From assembly GCF_002234675.1 (NCBI RefSeq), contig NC_019880.2:13753756-13817755 (forward strand): a stretch of DNA of 64,000 nt. Direction: 5' to 3'. Position numbers and translations under genes: made by a program. This stretch comes from Oryzias latipes (lineage: Eukaryota > Chordata > Actinopteri > Beloniformes > Adrianichthyidae). A model generated the notes under the pieces. The model had not been told where the DNA came from. It worked only from the letters and a program-made list of their open reading frames with translations, and searched no databases. Positions 49,901-60,100 of the stretch are shown here, piece by piece (within the stretch, counting starts at the first letter, position 1; each line of letters begins with the position of its first letter).

Positions 49901-52900
49901 AGGGACAGTGGTTGTTGTATTTGAAGGTAGCATCATTCTTTGTGAAAACGAGCAGGGAAACTCTGAGATAGCATTCAAAACAGGTTTAAAATAATATTTT
50001 ACCTTCCAAAATAAAAAACCTAAACTGGACATCCGGTTAGAAAAAAGGTGAATAAAAGCTTATCTAATGTCCTGATATCATCAAGGACATTGGGCGTCTG
50101 AGGACCCACTTTTTAAAGCACATCACCTTGAAAATCCCTCGGATGCCATGGCAACACATCGTTTTATCTTTGTTATCAGTAAGCAAGTTGCCACTCGTGC
50201 TTCAGCTGACTAATCCTGCCCATCATATTGTACATCGGGTGTGTTTTTGTTTATAACGTGCAGCCACTTCCACGAAAAACCAGTCAACATAAGTGACCTC
50301 ATCTGTCAGGCACAAAGTAAAAAGATAAGGTAAAAATTTGGGAAGACTGTTCTTTATGCCTTAAGGACTTTTATCCACATGAACCTTTGCTTTGGTGAAC
50401 CTTTGCATGAATTTTTGCTTTAGTGTGATGTATTTAAGTCCCTACATTAGCCTAAAAACAACTGGAGTTTGGCGCAGAAATCCAACAGGAAGTCAAGACT
50501 CTCTTTCAGGTAAACAGTTGCCTCATCCCTCTTTTTACAACATTCCAACCACTAACACCCCTCCCTGTGCAGGCTTAATTGCAGGAAGAAATCCCCTCCG
50601 GACTGTCTGTGATAGCCTGGAACATTGGGAAAGATGCCGCTCAGCACACGGGATAGTGATAAACACAGCATGAGGATGATGACTATGCCTGGCCTACTTT
50701 TAAGGTTATCTTAAATATTCATCAGCCCACTTCCAAAACCTGAGCGTCACTTTTCCTTGTTTTGAAAGTGTCTATCAGTCGGGATGAGGCTTTTGTTTTG
50801 CTCCATGTCAGACTGGATGATGGATGTCTCTTTGAATGTGGGGTAAAACCTTCCACACTAACAAGGGCTTGTTGGGTTTTTATGAATCCTCCATCTGCCA
50901 CAGTGAAGCCCAAAGAGAGCCACAAAGAGCTAAAACAGACAGACAGCTGAGGAAAAATCAATGAACAGTAGCAGCAGATTATTTTACAAAAAAAAAAACT
51001 GTTGAAAGTGGTAATGAAGAGCAAAACACACCAACTTTGATATTTATATCGCGACATAAGGCATATACAGCATCATTCAAAGGAGAAGAAGAGTTTTTTT
51101 CTTTTTTTTACTTTTAAAGTGAAGATTATTCTTAAATATTGACCTGGACTTGAGTAAAATAAGAAATATAAACACACAATGTCTTCCAAAACTAAGTTGA
51201 TCCTTTGACAAAATAATATTTTTATCAGATGCTTAAAGACTTTTCTAACTGATAAGAAAGATTCTCGGTTGGAGGTCTCTGTTAGCCAATGCGATGTGAT
51301 ATTTCCTGCACGCCCGCACAGTTTGAGCTTGATGAATTTTGGCATTGTCGTGTTGGAACATCCCAGTTCCATCAACAGGGGGGGGGGGTATAACAGGAAA
51401 ACTCATTCATTCAGTCTAATGAGCCAGTCAGCTGACCAGACTTGTTGCCACCTGAAACATTAAATCATAGCAGTACTTTTCCACTGGAGACCCTTTGATT
51501 TGTTGAATTCTGAAGGTGACCTATTTCAATTAAAGACCCAAGCAGATAAAAATAGTGTTTTTTCTTGTTCTTGTGTCATTTTCTCATTATGGAGGACAGA
51601 TAAATAAAATTAAGCTCATAAATTGTATTTCTTAGTATTTCTTTATTCAAATTGAGGTGAATTCAAAAAAATAGATATGCTTCTATTTGTGATGCAGGAA
51701 ATACTCTGGGTTGGCCACAAGCTCCCTGGTGTGCTCTATTCTGATACATGCACTTGCAGACAAACATGCAAGTGTATCTTTGTCCACAAAGACATGTATG
51801 TCTTTGTTTCCCTTGTCTGAGCTGGCATCTGGTTTAAAACTATATGGCTGGACAGCTCTAGTATTGCTCCCCATTTTTGCTGCACTGGTAATGGGAGGTT
51901 AGGGTTGTAAGGGGCTGTAAGCTAGCAGGAGAGCATGTAAACAGATAGATGATGGGAAGGGGCCAGCCTTACTCTGCGCCAACAGTCTTGTCCACAACTC
52001 AGAGGTGAATTTCTAATGAACTAATGCTACTCTGCAGAAACAATGTACTGAAAAAACGACAGGTTTTTTATGTTGCTGAAAATAACCATAATCATAATTA
52101 AAAGACTACTGGGAACTCTTAGAATATATCAAAAGAGGATCCGAGTGAGACTTTAAGTAATAAAATTAGTTATTAGAAAACGTCTTTATATTAGTTCAGT
52201 ATGTGATTTGAGGCGTTCTGCGCTATCCAGAGAGAGCGCTGATGTCAGCCATTGATCGGCGCTGCGCAACCTTCTATATTTCAAAGGCTCGAGAAGCATC
52301 TGAGGACCGCCTGACCTTTCAACCAGGCCGAGCTGGAAGCCGCCAACAGGTTATCTTTCACACAGCTCTTACGTGGACGCTCGCTGCCCTACGTTCCGTG
52401 GGGGGTCACTTGTGATGTGAGCAGGCAGGAACAGAAGTCATTTTATCAGGAGAAACTGGTCAAGGAACACTGCACTGCCTAAGAGATAGCATCTTAAGCA
52501 CACATGTAGACATGTCACAGTTTGCATAAAAAAATATACTGAAAAATATTTTTGCACTCAGTCTCCTGAATGGCACCCTGCTTTGTAGAGTCCCTTTCAT
52601 TTTCCCCTGATTAATGTTCGCTTCCTTCATGCATCGGGTATGAGAGGAAGCCCGTCATTACAGCCTGCTTTTTACCTCTCTGTGGATTAATGTAGTTATG
52701 AGATGTCATTTTATGTGCAGCCTTTTGTAACACTTCTCCACTGCTCTTGCTGCATTTGCGTAACCAGGCAACGGCAGTTTGAAAGCTGTCTCTTTAGAGA
52801 CCCAATCATCAAAACTCTGACAGCACTCCAGACAACTTGATAGAGCCAATGATCTTTGTTTGACTGATCCAGATAAAGCTTCCACCATCATTCACGCAAT

Positions 52901-54130
52901 TTAAAAAACATTTCTCTTGAAATAAACTGCTGTGTAGCATGAACTGAAACAACATTTTAATGATTTTAAAGTTAGTTTAAAAAAAACTAGTCTGCCAAGC
53001 ATTAATGAATGATAAACTGAACAAAGCCACTTCCAAAAGTGGTTTAGAAAATCCTTTGAGAACCATATGACTCCATTAGGAAGCCTGTAGAAACTTGTTT
53101 CACCAAACAGTCATGAAAAAGTGGAAGACAAGCGCCTCAGCCTGCAGTGATCTCACCGAAACTCAACCCTAGCTCCACAACGGTGCACACTTCACTGCTG
53201 CAACATGATGTGTTGACAGTAAAAACACAATCAAGCAAAAGGGCAAGAAGGACTTACCGAAGCACTGCAGGCAGGCCTGGATAAGCTCCTCCCAGGTTGC
53301 CCCCTTGGCCAGGTGTCCCAAAGACATCCCTGATTTACCTGGGGGGGTTTGGACGGGACTGAATTTGTGGAATCTATGATTACGTCCCGGAGGAGAAACT
53401 TTGGACTTGCCAGAGGTGCACCCAGTCACCCTCCTTGAGAAACACAGAAAGAGGCAGAATAACTATAGAGGATAAAGTGTGTTGTTGTGCCGTCCTGTGT
53501 TTGCTTTAAGTGTGACTACAAAAATCCATTATTATGATCAGTTGAGGAGACAAACACTATCATGAGCCACTAAAGAAAAGACACAACATTATAATGAGCA
53601 CCTCAGGCTTTGACAAGCATCAGATGTTGCCACTTATTGTTTTCGTTTCCTTCCTTTAAGGAGGAAATACCATGAAACTGCGGAAATCCACTATAAATTG
53701 GTGAGAAAACCGGTAAGCAAGAAATGAGTTTCCACTTTGTTTCTTATCGGGTTGGAGGGAAACATTCCAAGTTGTCTGTGCGTAAAACATTCGCGTGCGT
53801 AAAAATAATTGCGTGCGTAAATGTATGTTACGGCTTTGGCACAAATTCAGACAACTTTGTGTGTTTATCCGGATCGAGATCAGTAGGACAACACTTTTAC
53901 TTTTATTTAAATCTATCTAAATATGTATTTCTTTGGTTAGGATGGAGTTTTAGTATCACTATCAAAGACGCTGGAATTAACTCCGCAAAAAGTATGAACA
54001 AGATAGATTCAACGACTTACACATCGTCTTTCCCCTTTTCTTCCGTCGCTACACATTCGCTCTGGTTCTCTTTAGACTGGCATCCCATGGCGAGATACTG
54101 GGCGACGAGCGGCTGAACTAAGCTGTCCAT
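37970..54130 (-). CDS. rasgrp1: RAS guanyl-releasing protein 1 (RasGRP1-type), complete
   Basis: Guanine-nucleotide exchange factor that loads GTP on Ras after DAG and calcium signals at membranes. Seventeen coding exons: 54130-54021, 53433-53258, 48519-48371, 47126-47101, 47028-46897, 46507-46354, 46204-46031, 45322-45206, 44052-43777, 42702-42622, 40737-40633, 40457-40348, 40103-39959, 39878-39842, 39481-39350, 38577-38186, 38104-37970 (stop TAG). All junctions are in phase and give about 816 aa (human about 797). Residues counted from 54130: N-terminus with [10 protein letters not shown], RasGEF_N (about 80-190), CDC25-type catalytic domain (about 215-460, with [14 protein letters not shown] and [14 protein letters not shown]), EF-hand loop [12 protein letters not shown] (507-518) and a second loop 534-545, then a C1 domain (566-615) whose H/C spacing H-X12-C-X2-C-X13-C-X2-C-X4-H-X2-C-X7-C is intact. 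A long linker precedes a C-terminal coiled coil (about 773-803). [10 protein letters not shown] and the coiled coil favour RASGRP1 over RASGRP2, 3 and 4. The junction of exons 3 and 4 is uncertain. An in-frame upstream ATG at 54154 would add eight residues. Confidence 0.92.
38980..39310. repeat. Palindromic (foldback) element in rasgrp1 intron 15
   Basis: Arms at 39065-39132 and 39177-39244 are near-perfect inverted copies of about 68 bp, both containing CTTCCTGATACGGGCGC and GAAACCAGTCGACAG on their respective strands. The 44-base centre holds a further small inverted repeat (TGGCAAC / GTTGCCA). Outer sequences GACTGTAAAAACAATGG (38986) and CCATTGTCTTTACAGTC (39290) are also inverted partners, so the whole block behaves as one foldback MITE. 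It lies between exons 39481-39350 and 38577-38186. The plus-strand 83-aa frame across it is a by-product. Confidence 0.8.
40738..42621. other. rasgrp1 intron 10, AT-rich, nothing recognised
   Basis: No exon or defined repeat was found. The open frames at 41734-41970 and 41832-42157 are AT-driven. Confidence 0.4.
42703..43776. other. rasgrp1 intron 9 with possible transposon end fragment
   Basis: At about 43004-43022 the string TACAGTCATGTGAAAAAAG resembles the terminus of a fish Tc1-type MITE, but no partner end was found. The rest shows nothing recognisable. Confidence 0.25.
44124..44652 (+). mobile_element. MITE family TTAAAGACCC, copy C
   Basis: The left end TAAAGACCCACTTCAATGAA and the right end GGAGTAGGACTTTAA are inverted partners. 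Interior blocks match the other three copies (TTACGGCTGGATAGTTCC; TATGTCCTAGAAAACGATG). It lies in the rasgrp1 intron between exons 45322-45206 and 44052-43777. Confidence 0.7.
47152..48370. other. rasgrp1 intron 3 with small tandem duplications
   Basis: An 18-bp unit TTGTGCAGAAGGAAGCTG is repeated twice at about 47630-47664. A minus-strand stretch at 47930-48040 has an open frame but no RasGRP similarity, and is not used in the gene model. Confidence 0.35.
49080..49230 (+). repeat. Fragment of a common fish retroelement
   Basis: The stretch around 49138-49203 (TTACGCCGGATGCACTTACT GACGCAACCCTC, then CATCCGGGCTTGGGACCGGCA) matches a repeat block seen widely in teleost genomes. It is short and has no ORF. 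Confidence 0.5.
49513..49830 (-). pseudogene. Degraded coding-like stretch in rasgrp1 intron 2, unidentified
   Basis: On the minus strand an ATG at about 49815 opens a 42-codon frame ([16 protein letters not shown]...) rich in Lys, Arg and Glu. A second frame overlaps it and continues with [20 protein letters not shown] to a donor-like AAG|GTAAAT. Two adjoining charged frames suggest a frameshifted remnant of a transposon-encoded or retroposed protein, but no family is recognised. It does not match any part of RasGRP. Confidence 0.3.
51250..51370 (-). pseudogene. Tc1/mariner transposase fragment
   Basis: On the minus strand the frame starting near 51363 reads [20 protein letters not shown] and continues for about 15 residues. 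FQHDNAKIH matches the second catalytic-aspartate block of Tc1/mariner transposases (typically FQQDNDPKH or similar). No inverted repeats or other transposase blocks were identified close by, so this is an isolated relic within a rasgrp1 intron. Confidence 0.5.
51530..52155 (+). mobile_element. MITE family TTAAAGACCC, copy D
   Basis: The left end TTAAAGACCCAAGCAG and the right end CCGAGTGAGACTTTAA are inverted partners. The interior shares with copies A-C the blocks TTTCTTTATTCAAATTG, AAACTATATGGCTGGACAGC TC and GGGGCTGTAAGCTAGCAGGA. It lies in the rasgrp1 intron between exons 53433-53258 and 48519-48371. The TTAA-like outer bases agree with copy B. Confidence 0.7.
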
Positions 54131-54347
54131 CTGCGTTCTCCTCGATGAGAGCATTTCATCGCTCTGCTCCCTTCAGTGTGCCTCTCACTGCATTGTGCTG
54201 ACTCCTCAATGAAAATTACACAATTAAGATTCACCCAGCCTGTCAGCGAGTGGGCGGCTGCGCTGCTGTCGGGCCTGTCACTCACTCGCTCCGAGGCTGC
54301 CCTTTACTGGCCACTTTCATTTGCGTCACGAATCGAGCCTTTTTATA
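54131..54347 (-). promoter_or_regulatory. rasgrp1 core promoter and 5' leader
   Basis: A TATA box TATAAAAA lies on the minus strand at 54347-54340, inside CCTATAAAAAGG, predicting a start near 54310 and a leader of about 180 nt. The region is richer in C and G than the flanks. The leader has two upstream ATGs out of frame (one followed at once by CAG TGA; the other giving a 13-codon ORF that overlaps the main start) and one in-frame ATG at 54154 with G at -3. An in-frame TGA precedes 54154, so the protein cannot begin further upstream in this exon. Confidence 0.55.
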
Positions 54348-54439
54348 GGCAACTTCTCAACTTGGATGGAGGAGTCATACAGAGGTTGGTGAGGAGACTC
54401 CAGAAAGTGGGAACACTCTGTGTTAGACTTCTGTAATAA

Positions 54440-57000
54440 CACATCAGAACCCATGTAGACTTTTTTTAAATACATTTTTACCCATTAAAACATGATTTGA
54501 CCTTTAAAAATGCTCCGTATGACGCATCAGAGTTGCAGACAGATACAACAGCACACACCTAACACAGGTTTGGGACTCAAATACCTGGCAGATCAATTGA
54601 TTTTATCCGAACCCAGCAGGGTTCTGAGATCTGCAGGAAGAACCAAGCAGAGTAAGGCTGTGCTCAGAGGAAACCAGCTTTTCTCCTTTCCTCAACAAGA
54701 TGTGCTTATTTGATGCCATTTTTAGATAAAACTGTTCTTTTAATATTTCATTTCTTTGATTTTAACTTTTTTCATTTATAGCTTATTTGATAGGTATGTA
54801 AAACATTTCAAATTGCCTCCTTGAGAACCTGTAAAAAATCTAATATATTGTAATTGTATCCTAAAACAGACTAATCTGAGTTATATTGGTTACATTTTGG
54901 GATTACCATGATTCTACGGCTAAAAATTTTAATAAAACCATAAGAGTATCACTATATCTTTCTGAAACTAAACATACTTTTTTGGGGGTAGTAAACACAA
55001 TATCTCTTAGGTTAAAAGATTAAATCCCCACATCTCTCATTGATCTTTTTGACTGGTTACTTATCTGGCTGAAAAAGCACATGACCACTACTGGAGCTTT
55101 CCCAACAAATACAATAGTTTGTCTTTTTATGTTTTTACAGAATTTTAAATAGATAACAAATAGATTTTTAAATGCTACAATATACTTTTACAGTTTTTTT
55201 TAAACTTTATCTAGAAAAAAGCAAAACCCCTTTGTGGTTTATATGAATGTTCTTCTATCTACCCTTGAGGTTAGAGTTCCACCCATGCAATGGGGTCTTT
55301 GATATGAATGTATTTTGGAAATTCTGAGTAATGAGATTCCTCTTTTCTCTTTGCTGAAACTTATTTGTTCAGTCTGCAGAGCAGGAAAGGGTGGATCTTC
55401 CTTTAAAGATAAAAAGGTTCTGTATACCACGATAATTGTGCCATAGGTGGTCCATTGAAGATGTTTCCTGCAGCCCTCCAGCTGCTTTAACAAGCCCTGA
55501 TGAATGTTAAAAAATGCATTTCTCTTCCTGTTTAAGGATTCATGTGGACATTTTGGAAGTGAGTGCTTAAAAGGTCACTGGACAATTTGTTTAAATGGAA
55601 ATCAATTCCCACCACGAGAAACTAAGACTTGTGGAACAACAATTTGAACCATGATGGGACAAAACTGAAAACTAATGACTCAGAAATAAAAGGGAAGTTG
55701 ATTTTTTTACTCAATTCAAACTTTACTCCATTTATTAAGAGGAAAATGTAAATTACACATCATATTTTATCTTTATTTAAGCATCAAGATGTTTCCTCTG
55801 CTGTAGGTTACTTTAACTGAACTTTAAGCTTTACTTAATGAGAATCAACAAAACTTATCGGACAGTGATGGCATGCAGTAGTCTGACACCTCAGAGCTGA
55901 CAAAGGCATTTTCCACAAATGTTTTTAGTTGACATGTTGTTTGGGCTGCAATGCAGCACTAGAGTCATGATGACCTGTGCATTAGCAGCTGTGTCTTTGT
56001 GATAAGGCATCGTGTCTGCAGCTCTTCCTGTGACACAGATTTTATTTGATAAATAAAATTTTTGCCTGTGCCCAGCGTAAGATGTATTTGTAGCTGTTGA
56101 TTTATGTTGCACATGCTTAAAATACATATAAAAATACATGTACGGATGTGAACAACATTTGAGACATAGCTGAGCTGTGAAAAAAAAAACGGTTTTGAAC
56201 ATACAGATCAGAGCATTTTACAGCCTTGGAAGCAAAGTGCAGGAGCCTATTAAAAATATATTTCACATAGTTTTTGGATGTTTACAAATACATTGATTTA
56301 CATATTATGAATATATAAAAGCCTGGATGTAAAGAATCAAAAACCTTGAAATACAAGTTTTATTTGAAACTGAGGAGATGGCTCCCCCTGGTGGATGTAC
56401 TCTGCCATCCACTCAGGAAGACTTATGCAGGTGACTAAAGTACACCTCATTATTATGTGATGTTAAAGATAATTTGCTTGCTTTGTTTTCCAGGTCTACA
56501 TGTTTTTTACAGTCCATAAGTTATAGACGTATTTGGACTCTTAATTTTTGGTGGAATTTTTAGGAAGGTATGACACAATCAATGTTGTTTTGGCTGATTT
56601 TTGCTTGACCTTGTTGTACGTAATACATTTTCCACAAAAGAGGATGCTATAGAAAGTAAGATTCCAACAAAATGCAATTGTTCTTTCCGTTTAGGTCTTT
56701 TTTTTTGTAATTTATGAGTATGAGCTCCTTCTAAAGTTGTTTTTTATCTAAAAAAAACCAACTTTTTAATATTTTTTACATTTGATTTTTCTTTTTTTAC
56801 GCCTTTTAATGGTAAGGCCATTGTATTTGTGCAAGTTTAAGTAACCTTGTAAAGAAAATTAATCAAATTTCAAAATGTAGTTTTAAAAGTTCATTCAACT
56901 TGGCAAAAATTGGTGCACATTTTAAAAACCGTATGACTGAAATAAACCACAAATAAACAAATAAAACTTGTAACAGTTTGTGTATGAAAAAGATCAAATT
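54440..57000. other. Spacer between rasgrp1 and exd1
   Basis: The two genes are divergently transcribed with starts about 3 kb apart. The spacer is AT-rich, and the frames at 54510-54713, 55239-55493 and 55891-56202 have no support. No gene or defined repeat seen. Confidence 0.45.
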
Positions 57001-57005
57001 AAAAA

Positions 57006-57088
57006 TAACCGGATGTTCGGAAACGCACCACCAACACAAAGGCATCGCGCCATTGAAACTAGCAAGCTACAAATTCGGATTTCCCGCC
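57006..57088 (+). promoter_or_regulatory. Candidate MYB/ETS and E2F sites upstream of exd1
   Basis: TAACCG (57006-57011) fits a MYB site and, with the next bases, ACCGGATGT fits an ETS site. TTTCCCGCC (57080-57088) fits an E2F site. All lie within 120 bp of the exd1 ATG, in a locally less AT-rich stretch without a TATA box. MYB control of piRNA-pathway genes is known in mammals and birds; that it applies here is inference from short motifs. Confidence 0.3.
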
Positions 57089-57121
57089 AGTTTTTGTCGT
57101 TTTTCGTTTTATAAACTTAAA

Positions 57122-60100
57122 ATGATTGACGAGGCCGCTTCGTTTACGACTCTCTTCAAAGGAAAACGCGTCAAATTAACGCTCAAGAATTCAACCTTCG
57201 TCGGGCTTGTACAGCGAGTCAACACAGACAGGACGCTGGTGTTAGCTGACGGTTAGCTGCAATACTTTTTCTTTTCTTAGACCACTTCCAATAGTTGTTT
57301 ATTATATTACAGTTTGTACGTTTTGAAGCCACCTTTTATTAATTCGCTGAATTTTACTAAACGTGCTTGCAGTTAGTACCAGTGATGGATGCAAAATTCC
57401 GGGATCCAAGCTATTCTTTGGTCGTGACGTTGTTAATGGTGAGTCCACTTTAGAACAGTCTTTTCTGCCATTTTGATCTGATTTAATCGCCTTTTTATTT
57501 TATTTTTTATTAAAATCTACAGTTGAATTCCTCAATCAAGAAAGCAACGAGGTTGGGTAAGTAGCTTTGACAATAGCATCATGATTAATAAATGTGTAAA
57601 GTTTAATTAGGAAATATTTTTTTACCAAAAAAAGTGTATTTTGGGGGGGACAGCAATTCTCACTCAGACCAACCCGATGAGAAGTTAGATGTAAAGATGT
57701 TTCAGCCCTACAGAAGCCCAATCAATTTCAGTGAGTTTAAAGAACTACGTCAAAAAATATTGATTTTTTTTTTTTAAAATGGAAAATAAGTGGTTGGATG
57801 TTTTGAACTTCCGAGTGGTTGGATGTTTACAGATGATGAGGACAAAGAGGAAGTCGGCAGCATCAGTTTTGCAGTCATCGATGAGTTTCATGGGAAGTTT
57901 GGACCTGCAGTGAGTAGATCTATGTGCTGGAAGCCTTTTATTTTTAATCATTTGATGTAAAATGTGAACTTTTTTATTTATTAGGTGTCTCACATCAAAA
58001 AGCAGAGTGTGATTGGTGTGAATGCTGAAGGCGTTGACAAATCCAGGAATGGAAGGTTGTGTTGGCTGCAGGTGGGAAACTTCAAACTAAAAGCGCGAAT
58101 ATTTTCTATTTTAGTATTCGTTTGTTTTCTTAATTGCTATATTTTCTTTGAAAAACAGTAACTTAAGTTTCCTTTGTTCAGATTGCTACCACACAGAAAG
58201 TATATCTGTTTGACATCCTGTTGCTGGGAACTCAGGCTTTTAGGAATGGTCTGTCTTTTATTCTGGAAAGTAAGCACATCCTAAAGGTTAGTGATTGGAA
58301 CTAAATTTGCAACACTTTATTTTATTTATTTTTTCGGTGGGAAACACAGTTTTTTTGTACTAATTCATTCATTTTTGTGCAGGTCATTCATGATTGCAGA
58401 GTCATAGCTGGAAGTTTGATGGCTCAGTTTGGCGTAAAGCTAATGAATGTTTTTGATACCCAGGTATGTAAACCTTGCCTTCCATGCATGGCTTAACCCT
58501 CATGTTTGTGCATATTTGGCCTTTTGTTGTTCTGTTTTTGGATCACCTGGGTCAGGTCTGATTGATGCATTACCCGCTTTAATTGCTCTGTTTTTCTAGG
58601 TGGCAGATGTCATGTGCTTCCACTCAGAGACAGGAGGCTTCCTTCCTGACAGAATCAGCTCTCTCCAGGAGGTGGTGAGTCTCCATTTAAAGGTGCCGTC
58701 CTCCAGGCTCTCGGCTCTTCAGATGAAGTCCCAGCTCACAAAGGTACAGAAACCCACTCCCGTTTAGAAGTCTGTAGTTTTGGGGAAAGACAAAAAACAA
58801 TGTATGTCAAGTTTTTATGAAAAATCTAACAAATAAACAAAATAAATCTTCAGTATCTTTATCAAAGAGTCAAAACGTTGTTTTTTTTAACTTATTTTCT
58901 TATTGTAAATCAGCCAAAGTACTTGATTAGAACGAAACAGACTGCTGTTTGCTTAGTTGTGGTTCTAGTTTTGGAATTCGGAAATGAACCAGGACGTTAT
59001 TTTATTGTCAAAAGATGTGTTATATGTAGAATAATTCAAATGTCTTCAACCTTCATCACCCCATCCACTTAAACAAAGAATCCAAAATCCTCACCTATTA
59101 AAAAAGGTATTACTAAGAGACTCTAACCTTTTGCCCTCTTTACTTTGCATTTTTACCAGTTTATTTTAATGCAAAATCATATTTTTTCTATATGATTATG
59201 ATTTAATCCAGTGAAATATTTGTCAAAATACAGTAATTTCCGGATTATAAGCCGCTACTTTTGTTACACGCGTTCAACCCTGCGGCTTATTCAATGATGC
59301 GGCTAATTAATGCTTTTTTTCTGACGGCCGCTAGAGGCGCTCGGGCAGAAAGCCACCAAACGGCATGGAGGTCACTTGTGCTCTAAGGCTCCTCACCCAT
59401 GGTGCAACAAAAAGAAACACCCATGCTCAGCCCTATTTTGGCCGCGTCCCACAATCCCTTGCTGCCTTTAGACCCAACGTGCACGTGACTATAATATTAT
59501 GCAGCTTTCAAGTTAAAAGCAGTGTGTAAAAATCCACCTTCACCGCCGTGTTTGGAAAAGCTGGTCTGCTGCGTGACGGAGAGGACAGTGCAAGCTCAGG
59601 AGTGAATGTGCCTCTGGATGAGCGTGACAGTACTGACAGCGACAATGGAGGAGACACTGAGAGAGTGTGCGACGAAGAATATCTGACGCTACTCCAATCC
59701 GACACCCGGGAGGAAGACTTCCATGGTTTAAATGCACATGAGGAAGCTGAAGAAAGCTCCAGTGACTTTTACGTTAATGTTTTTTTAATCCAGCCCTGTT
59801 AGCGCTGTGTTACGGTGTGTCACTGTTGTAGAAAGTTACTGCTGCACACCACTGTGAACTCTGATCTAGGCACTATTTAGAAAGAAAAGCTCATGTATAT
59901 CATTAAAACTTTGAAAACTCTTTCTGTGTACAGTCTGTCTTTGTAAATATATCATGTGTTGAACCTTTCCTGCGATTACTTTTTTTCTTTCTTTCCTCTC
60001 CGCCAAAGGCGGATCTTCCTTTAGTTGTTCACTTCCCCGTTCTGATCCACAGAGCCTCCAGAGCGGGTTAATAAAGAATCATTATTAAAGAATCATTCAT

